Positions 58,573 through 64,000 of a DNA stretch of 64,000 nt are shown here, one piece after another. The notes below the pieces were generated by a model. The model was given only the letters and a program-made list of their open reading frames with translations, did not search any database and was not told the DNA's origin. Source of the stretch: Salipiger bermudensis HTCC2601 (lineage in GTDB: Bacteria > Pseudomonadota > Alphaproteobacteria > Rhodobacterales > Rhodobacteraceae); assembly GCF_000153725.1 (NCBI RefSeq), contig NZ_DS022277.1:31242-95241 (forward strand). The letters are read 5' to 3'. Numbering within the stretch: position 1 is the first letter of the stretch; every line of letters starts with the position of its first letter. A program made the translations under genes and the position numbers.

Positions 58573-60561
58573 ATGTCGCCAGAGCAGATCTTCGCCCTGA
58601 TCGCCGCCTTGACGGCAGAGCCCGATCCCGAGGCCTTTGCCACGCTGAAAGCCGGAGGCGCCGATCCGGCCTACCCGGTGACGGTGGCGCCCTGTGCCCG
58701 CCCGGTCGCGCCCACCGAGATCGACGGCAAGACCGTCATCTGCGGCACCATCGAAGTGCCCTTCGATCACCGCGCGCCCGATGGTCCGAAGATCGACATC
58801 GCCTTCAATCTCTACAAGGCGCATTCCCTGTCGCCGCAGCCCGACCCGGTGATCTATCTGCACGGCGGCCCCGGTGACGGCACCGTCAGCCGCGTCGCCA
58901 GAACCATCGGCTTCTTCGAACACCTGCGCGGGCGACGCGACATCATCGCCATCGACGAGCGCGGTGTGGACAGCAGCGCCCCCGAGATGGATTGCTACAC
59001 GACTTTGGGCGACCAGCTTGGAGACGTGGTTGACGCGCGGCTCCAGGGCCTCGAGATGACGGTGCTGGAGCAGGATTTCATATCGGAATGCCTGGCGGAG
59101 CTTGATGCAAAAGGCATCGACATTTCGCTGATCAACACCGAACAGAACGCTATGGACGTGCCCGCCGTGATGTCCGCGCTCGGCTATGACAGCTACAACA
59201 TCTACGGCATTTCCTACGGCACCAAGCTGACGATGGAGATCCTGCGGCAGGATCCGCCGGGCATCCGCGCGGCCGTGATCGACGGCAACGCGCCGCCCTG
59301 GCTGCCGCTCTACTCGATGTTCTGGCAATCCCATTCCGCCCCGATCCAGCTAAGCCTCGCACCATGCGAGCGCGACCCGGTCTGTGCCGAAGCCTATCCC
59401 GATATTACCGCCCGCACCTTCGCGCTGTATGAAACCCTCGGCGAGGCGCCGGTCGACGGACCGAATGGGCAGATCGACCCCGGAACGCTTTGGGGCGTGA
59501 TCGACCAGCGGGTGGACGTCACGGGCAGCTACAAGGCCATCACCCCCTACATTCCGCTGATGGTCACGCAGCTGGAACAGGGCGACACAACGATCATCGA
59601 CCAGATCCTGTCCGGGGCGCTGCCGCCGGAGCCTGCCACATATAGCGCCGAGGCCGCCCGTGCCGCAGCTCTGGCCGCCGGTTTGTCCAACGCAGAGATG
59701 GCCCGGGTGGAGGCGATGCTGTCCGCCGCCGAGCATATCGAGATCGCGGAAAGCACGGTCGATCGGGCCGCGCAGGAGCTTGAAGGCTCTCTCGACGCCG
59801 ACGCACGCGACACCACGCTGGCCGAGATCTTCGATGACCGCCTCGCCGCTGCGATCCGCGCCCTGCCTGATCAGGCGGCGCGCCTCGCTGTGGGGCGCGA
59901 CTACCTCGACCTGCGCTTTGAAGAGCCATCGGCCGCGAGGCTGGTCACGCTGATCGAAACCCACATGACGGGCGAGACCGCCGAGGCCCTGTCGGGGCTG
60001 GCCCACCAGCTTGACGCGGCAGAGGTCACTCGGGTTTTCGAGCTGATCCGTGACGACAACGAGGCCACGGTGCAGGACGTTGAGGGCGCGCTGCAACTCT
60101 ATCTCTACGCCTGTCAGGAGGATTTCGCCGACGGCTGGAATTCGAGCGAGAAGTTCAGCCGGCTGATCGCCGAAGACGGCGCATGGGGGCCTCTCATGCA
60201 GGAGGCGATCGTCGACATGGTGGCGAGTTTCGAGACGGCGTGTCCCCTGTTCGAAAAACACCCGCGCGAGGACTGGACCTCCGTCGGATCAAGCGACCGT
60301 CCCGTTCTGTCGATGAACGGAGAACTGGACACGCAAACCGCCGGAGTTTGGGGCGAGCTTGCCGTGCAGGACTACAGCGACGCGCAGGTGGTCATGGTGC
60401 CGGAATCCGGCCACGGCACGATCCGCTTCAGCCAGTGCGCCAAGGACATCACCGCTGCCTTCATCGAGGACCCGGAGGGCGCGCTTGATACCTCCTGCGT
60501 CGAGGACCTGCGCCTTCCGGTCATGCTGCCGGACGGGACGATGCACCCTCTGCCTTATTGA
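58573..60561 (+). CDS. large alpha/beta hydrolase, tripeptidyl-aminopeptidase-like (paralog 2)
   Basis: A 662-residue tandem paralog of the upstream gene. The two start almost identically (MSPEQIFALIAAL against MSPDQIIATLIAL), share HGGPG (98-102), nucleophile S214 in YGISYGTKLT, aspartate in MNGELDTQTAG and histidine in VPESGHGTIRF, and share the positions of most cysteines. The extra helical region is also present. Divergence is large enough that the duplication is old and the substrates may differ. The gene is the last in the row, followed by a decayed, gene-free stretch. Confidence 0.85.
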   Translation: MSPEQIFALIAALTAEPDPEAFATLKAGGADPAYPVTVAPCARPVAPTEIDGKTVICGTIEVPFDHRAPDGPKIDIAFNLYKAHSLSPQPDPVIYLHGGPGDGTVSRVARTIGFFEHLRGRRDIIAIDERGVDSSAPEMDCYTTLGDQLGDVVDARLQGLEMTVLEQDFISECLAELDAKGIDISLINTEQNAMDVPAVMSALGYDSYNIYGISYGTKLTMEILRQDPPGIRAAVIDGNAPPWLPLYSMFWQSHSAPIQLSLAPCERDPVCAEAYPDITARTFALYETLGEAPVDGPNGQIDPGTLWGVIDQRVDVTGSYKAITPYIPLMVTQLEQGDTTIIDQILSGALPPEPATYSAEAARAAALAAGLSNAEMARVEAMLSAAEHIEIAESTVDRAAQELEGSLDADARDTTLAEIFDDRLAAAIRALPDQAARLAVGRDYLDLRFEEPSAARLVTLIETHMTGETAEALSGLAHQLDAAEVTRVFELIRDDNEATVQDVEGALQLYLYACQEDFADGWNSSEKFSRLIAEDGAWGPLMQEAIVDMVASFETACPLFEKHPREDWTSVGSSDRPVLSMNGELDTQTAGVWGELAVQDYSDAQVVMVPESGHGTIRFSQCAKDITAAFIEDPEGALDTSCVEDLRLPVMLPDGTMHPLPY

Positions 60562-60963
60562 TGAGAACGGCGGGGGCCTGGGGCGTGCTTCCGCCTCCCG
60601 GCCACGCGACTTCACGATCGCCGACAGATTGTCGCGATGATGCTTTTGCGGTTCCTGCGACGCCCCCCTGTGCGGCGCCCGGGCCGCCGACCGGCTGTTC
60701 AGCGGCGCCTGCACCGATTTGATGGAAGGTGGATCGGGAAACGACCGGGCTTAGGGCGACGACGATCACATCATCGCCGGCGGCGAACGAGACGTCCGCG
60801 TTCAGGCAGCATCCGGCGGCGGGCGCGCTGACCCCGTCGTCATCGTCGAGCTCTCGGACAGGGCTGTGTTGAAGGACCGGGTCGTGAATGGGTGACCGAT
60901 ACCTACACCAGCTAATCGTTGTCGGTATGACATCGCGCATCCGGCAAGTTGCGCCCCCCTCCC
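60562..60963. other. degraded non-coding stretch
   Basis: About 400 bases after the second hydrolase gene contain no frame with a convincing start or domain. A minus-strand frame across 60521-60940 is open by composition only. The adjacent IS110 and IS66 relics suggest this is decayed mobile DNA. Confidence 0.55.
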
Positions 60964-61104
60964 GAGTGCGCCGACCCCAGGCTGACGAAGCTTTTGCAGA
61001 GAACGCCAGCGCGGCTTGCGACTGTCGCCATGGCGAACAAGACGGCCCGGATCATGTGGGCTGTATTGACCAGAGACGAGCCCTACAAGCCGCACGCCGT
61101 ATGA
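60964..61104 (+). pseudogene. C-terminal fragment of an IS110-family transposase
   Basis: The frame to TGA 61102-61104 reads LTKLLQRTPARLATVAMANK then TARIMWAVLTRDEPYKP, matching the last 45 residues of IS110-family transposases (ANK-x2-RI-x-WA motif). Nothing upstream continues the protein, so this is a relic. Confidence 0.7.
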
Positions 61105-61132
61105 GACGTAACCGGCCGGGAAGGACCGCAGC

Positions 61133-61318
61133 TCAAGCGACGGCCTTGGCCTCTTTGGATTGCGACACCCAGTTCCACGGCAGCCGTTCGTCGAGGCGGT
61201 TGATCTTGTGGTCGACGATGCGGGCCGGGATGTCTGCCAGGTAGGCTTCGGGATCATCGCCGCTGAGTTTCGCGCCTTGGATGATCGTCATGGCTTCCGC
61301 AAGGGTCTCGCCCCGGCG
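61133..61318 (-). pseudogene. C-terminal fragment of an IS66-family TnpC transposase
   Basis: The minus-strand frame ending at 61133 reads GDDPEAYLADIPARIVDHKI and then RLDERLPWNW, the IS66 C-terminal domain (usually DPEAYLxDVLxRI...LDELLPW). Everything before about residue 64 of the open frame is unrelated, so only the end of the gene is left. Confidence 0.7.
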
Positions 61319-61511
61319 CAGGCTCCGGCGATGAGCGTGAAGGAGGGCCAGCGGCGGAGCGCGACGCCGGAAACTCATCCGACTTGATGCACTGCGCAAG
61401 CATGTGATCGGACGGCTGAAGGACGGCTGGCCGCGCCGACGTGCGGCGCCAAGATCCGCTGCCTTGAGTGCGCGCCGGGGCCACGAGCGGGCGTTGCCCC
61501 GGCGCAATGGG

Positions 61512-62825
61512 TCAACCGCCGTAAAGCAGGTTTGGCAGCCAGAGCGCGAGCTGCGGGAAGGCCACGAGGATGACCACTGCCAGCCCGAAGAGCAGGAAGA
61601 ACGGCACCGAGGCCCGCGCCACCCGTCCCAGTGGCCAGTTGGTCAGCCCCTGCAACACGAAGAGGTTGATACCGACCGGCGGTGTCAGCAGCCCGATCTC
61701 GACCATCAGCACCAGAAAGACGCCGAACCAGACCGGATCGTAGCCCGCCGCCGTCACCAGCGGCAGCGTCATCGGCAGGGTCATGACGATGATCGCCACC
61801 CCGTCCACGAAGACCCCCAGCAGCAGGTAGAAGACCGCCAGCAGCATGATCAGCGCCAGCGGATCGAGGTTCATCGCCCCGATGGCCGCGCCCAGTTCCT
61901 GCGGCAGGTGCAGGTAACCCAGCGTTGTGGAGAGCAGCGAGGCAGAGATCAGGATGATGCAGACCATGGTGCTGGTTTTCACCGTACCGAGCAGGCTGGC
62001 GCGGACCAGGTCCCAGCTCAGCTCGCCCAGCAGGATCAGCACCACGAAGGCCGCCAGGACCCCCACCGCTGCCGCCTCCGAGGGCGTAGCAATACCGGAA
62101 TAGATCGCGCCCAGCACAATCCCCATCAGCGCTACCACCGGCAGCAAGTCCAACGCCGCGCGCGCATAGTCGCGCATGGTGAAGTTCTGGTGCCCGGCCG
62201 GGGCCACGCTCGGACGTATCAGCGCCATCAGCATGATGAAGGCGGAATAGAGCCCCGCCACCACCAGCCCCGGCAGCACCCCCGCCGCGAACAGCCGGCT
62301 GACGGAGACCTCGGCCAGAATGCCGTAGATGATCATCGCAATCGACGGCGGGAGCAGCAGTCCGAGGCTGCCCGCTCCGGCCAGCGAACCAACCGCCAGC
62401 CGTTCGTCATAGCCGCGCGATACCAGTTCCTTCGAGGTGATCTTGCCCACGGTGGCGGTGGTTGCCGCCGACGAGCCGCTGACGGCTGCGAAGAGCGTGC
62501 AGCCCAGCACGTTGGTGTGCAGCAGCCGTCCGGGGATGCGGTCGACAAGCGGCGCAAGCCCCGTGAATAGACGCGCCGAGACCGAGGAGCGAAAGATCAG
62601 CTCGGCGACCCAGATGAACAGCGGCACCGCGGCCAGCTCCCAGGTGGAGGCGCTTCGATAGGTGATCGAGCCCGCGATCGAGAAGACACGGGTAAACGGC
62701 ATACCCACGAGGAAATGCAGGCCGGCGAATGAGACGAGAAAAAGCCCGGCAAAGATCCACACGCCACTCCCAAGCGTGACAACCAGCATCGCGATCAGCG
62801 CCAGTCCGGCGAAAAGCGGGTCCAT
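61512..62825 (-). CDS. dctM: TRAP transporter large permease DctM
   Basis: A 437-residue permease with about 12 hydrophobic segments. Landmarks are AAVPLFIWVAELIFRSSVSA near 65, the conserved SGSSAATTATVGKITSKELV near 120 and the C-terminal LLTPPVGINLFVLQGL near 375. It is a distinct sequence from the DctM at 27029 and so belongs to another transporter. It lies 21 bases after dctQ. No enzyme gene is attached on this side, so the cargo is unknown. Confidence 0.92.
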   Translation of the reverse strand: MDPLFAGLALIAMLVVTLGSGVWIFAGLFLVSFAGLHFLVGMPFTRVFSIAGSITYRSASTWELAAVPLFIWVAELIFRSSVSARLFTGLAPLVDRIPGRLLHTNVLGCTLFAAVSGSSAATTATVGKITSKELVSRGYDERLAVGSLAGAGSLGLLLPPSIAMIIYGILAEVSVSRLFAAGVLPGLVVAGLYSAFIMLMALIRPSVAPAGHQNFTMRDYARAALDLLPVVALMGIVLGAIYSGIATPSEAAAVGVLAAFVVLILLGELSWDLVRASLLGTVKTSTMVCIILISASLLSTTLGYLHLPQELGAAIGAMNLDPLALIMLLAVFYLLLGVFVDGVAIIVMTLPMTLPLVTAAGYDPVWFGVFLVLMVEIGLLTPPVGINLFVLQGLTNWPLGRVARASVPFFLLFGLAVVILVAFPQLALWLPNLLYGG

Positions 62826-62846
62826 GAATTCCCTTTCTGCCTGTCT

Positions 62847-63422
62847 CTACAGGTCGTTCTGAAGCGGATCGTCGCTGCCCGGCGGGACAGGACCGGGCAG
62901 GTCGAAGATCTGACGCAGGATCCAGGCAAAGACCTGAAGACTGAAAATCCCGAGCCCGAGGGCACAGACCGCTTCGGGGATCCAAAGAGGGATTTCCGCG
63001 ATCGAGCTGGAGGTGCGGCCACGCTCGAAACTGCGCATCGCGGTCTTGGCGATGACCCAGGCGATCTGCGACGTCACCGCCAGCGTGGCAACTCCGCAAA
63101 GCGTTTCCAGCGCCCGGCGCGCCCGGCCAGAGAGCCGGTCGACAAGCAGCCCGACCCGCACCAGCGCGCAATGCTCGAACGCATAGCCGAGCGACATAAA
63201 GGTGGCGCCTGCGATGGCATAGCCCACCATTTCGTCGAGCACGAAGGTCGAGCGGTCGACCAGCCGCAAGCCGATCTCCAGCAGGATATGCAGCACCATC
63301 CCCACCACCAGCACCGCCGCCACCACGGCGGCGGCCTGCGACAGGGCAAAGACGCAACGCTGAAAGAGCATCGCCGGCCCGGTCTGGCCGGCGATGTCAT
63401 GGGTGTCGGACATCCCGCTCAT
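62847..63422 (-). CDS. dctQ: TRAP transporter small permease DctQ
   Basis: A 191-residue four-span protein. LLEIGLRLVDRSTFVLDEMVG is the typical DctQ segment (near residue 50) and GYAFEHCALVRVGLLVDRLS follows. The ATG at 63422 overlaps the dctP stop as ATGA, which decides the start over the downstream ATG at 63413. It links the binding protein with DctM. Confidence 0.88.
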   Translation of the reverse strand: MSGMSDTHDIAGQTGPAMLFQRCVFALSQAAAVVAAVLVVGMVLHILLEIGLRLVDRSTFVLDEMVGYAIAGATFMSLGYAFEHCALVRVGLLVDRLSGRARRALETLCGVATLAVTSQIAWVIAKTAMRSFERGRTSSSIAEIPLWIPEAVCALGLGIFSLQVFAWILRQIFDLPGPVPPGSDDPLQNDL

Positions 63423-64000
63423 TCCGCGCGGAGTTCCTCGAAGGCGGCAAGGATCGAGTCCGCATCGTCGCCCATCTTGTCTTTCCACTCTTCGAGCGCC
63501 GACTGCGCGGCCTCTTTCAGCGTCGCCAGATAGGCGGGATCAACACCGGTGACGACGGTCATGCCGTGGCCTTCCATCTCGGTGTAGTTCTGCGCCACGC
63601 GGTCTTCGAGCAGACCCCAGCCGAAATCCTCTGCGGTGGCGGCGGCTTCGGTCACCCAGGCCTTCTGCGCGTCGGACAGCGCCTCGTAGACATCGCGGTT
63701 CACATGCACGAATTGCAGCGGCATCGCATAGTTCACTTCGGTGAAATGCGACTGCTGCTCCCAGAGCTGCGCCGCCGCGCCGCCATCGGCGGAGGTCAGC
63801 ACCGCGTCGATGGCGCCGGTGGAAAGCTGCGGCACGGTGTCGGCCCAGCTCAGCTGCACCGGGGTCGCGGCGGTGTTGCCGAAGGTGATGGTGCCGTTGG
63901 CGTCGTAGGTGCGCAGCTTCACCCCGTCGAGTGCCTCCATCGAGTCGAGCGGCTTGTTGCCCCAGAGCCCGCTTCGGCGGCCAAGGCGTCGCAAACAGGT
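63419..64000 (-). pseudogene. dctP: TRAP transporter substrate-binding protein DctP, 5'-truncated by the window and frameshifted
   Basis: The open frame covers the C-terminal 185 or so residues: SGLWGNKPLDSMEALDGVKL, then a strand, AIDAVLTSADGGAAAQLWEQ and the end ILAAFEELRAE. At about 63971-63975 the frame changes: the other frame reads LFATPWPP, which should join directly to SGLWGNKPL in this family. One extra base (an A on the minus strand) explains it. So the gene is either broken or contains an assembly error; the signal peptide and first half are outside the window. Confidence 0.75.

Noticed and set aside
61404..62570. 388-residue plus-strand frame rich in glutamine, histidine and arginine
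   Set aside because: It mirrors the DctM gene on the other strand; hydrophobic codons read in reverse give the Q/H/R composition.
1..64000. CRISPR arrays, tRNA and rRNA genes
   Set aside because: No regularly spaced repeats, cloverleaf-like sequences or rRNA landmarks were noticed on either strand; a tRNAscan or Infernal run would settle the matter for short RNAs.

Overview
The window is high-GC, gene-dense DNA with overlapping start and stop codons, many ABC and TRAP solute transporters, and GntR/FadR, TetR and GlxA-type AraC regulators beside catabolic operons. This, plus an almost complete hydroxyproline-betaine catabolic cluster like the one known from Pelagibaca (Salipiger) bermudensis, points to a Rhodobacteraceae (Roseobacter group) alphaproteobacterium, probably Salipiger or a close relative. 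No rRNA, tRNA or CRISPR was recognised.

Layout. 0-1.7 kb: the end of an AhpD-like gene, a degraded stretch and a secreted PRC-barrel protein. 1.7-18.6 kb: quaternary proline/hydroxyproline (betaine) catabolism, with TMADH-like N-demethylase, TetR regulator, Rieske oxygenase and reductase, MttB-type methyltransferase, enolase-superfamily 2-epimerase (hpbD), a four-gene overlapping operon (GntR, DapA-type deaminase, aldehyde dehydrogenase, D-amino acid oxidase-like flavoprotein), a betaine ABC transporter and a GlxA-type activator. 18.8-22.4 kb: a small isochorismatase/MBL/SnoaL operon with its own GlxA-type regulator, and a lone ATC-hydrolase-like gene. 22.8-33.9 kb: a sugar-acid (pentonate-like) cluster with TRAP transporter, a tiny membrane protein, IlvD/Edd dehydratase, RraA-like protein, 2,5-dioxovalerate-type dehydrogenase, two GntR regulators, a D-2-hydroxyacid dehydrogenase and an FMN alpha-hydroxyacid dehydrogenase. 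33.9-38.1 kb: a rearrangement hotspot with ccdAB, a decayed IS30 copy, truncated genes and IS256/IS30 remnants. 38.0-44.3 kb: aminotransferase, TetR, polar amino acid ABC transporter and GhrA-like dehydrogenase, linked by a shared operator-like sequence. 44.4-52.3 kb: hybrid sensor kinase and response regulator divergent from phnDCEE plus a HAD phosphatase. 53.0-60.6 kb: AraC regulator and a five-gene row of CPBP membrane protein, LprI-like protein, SH3-domain protein and two tandem paralogous large alpha/beta hydrolases. 60.6-61.5 kb: IS110 and IS66 relics. 61.5-64 kb: a second TRAP transporter whose binding-protein gene is frameshifted at the window edge.

How it works together. The betaine cluster is expected to import (hydroxy)proline betaine, epimerise it, remove both N-methyl groups, oxidise the D-imino acid, deaminate the pyrroline and oxidise 2-oxoglutarate semialdehyde into the TCA cycle. 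The pentonate cluster would converge on the same semialdehyde or split its intermediate by aldol cleavage. Two GlxA-type regulators each have nearby direct repeats of a TGTCG-type half-site 21-22 bp apart. Two genes carry single-base frameshifts (SnoaL at 18.9 kb, DctP at 63.97 kb), which may be real or assembly errors.
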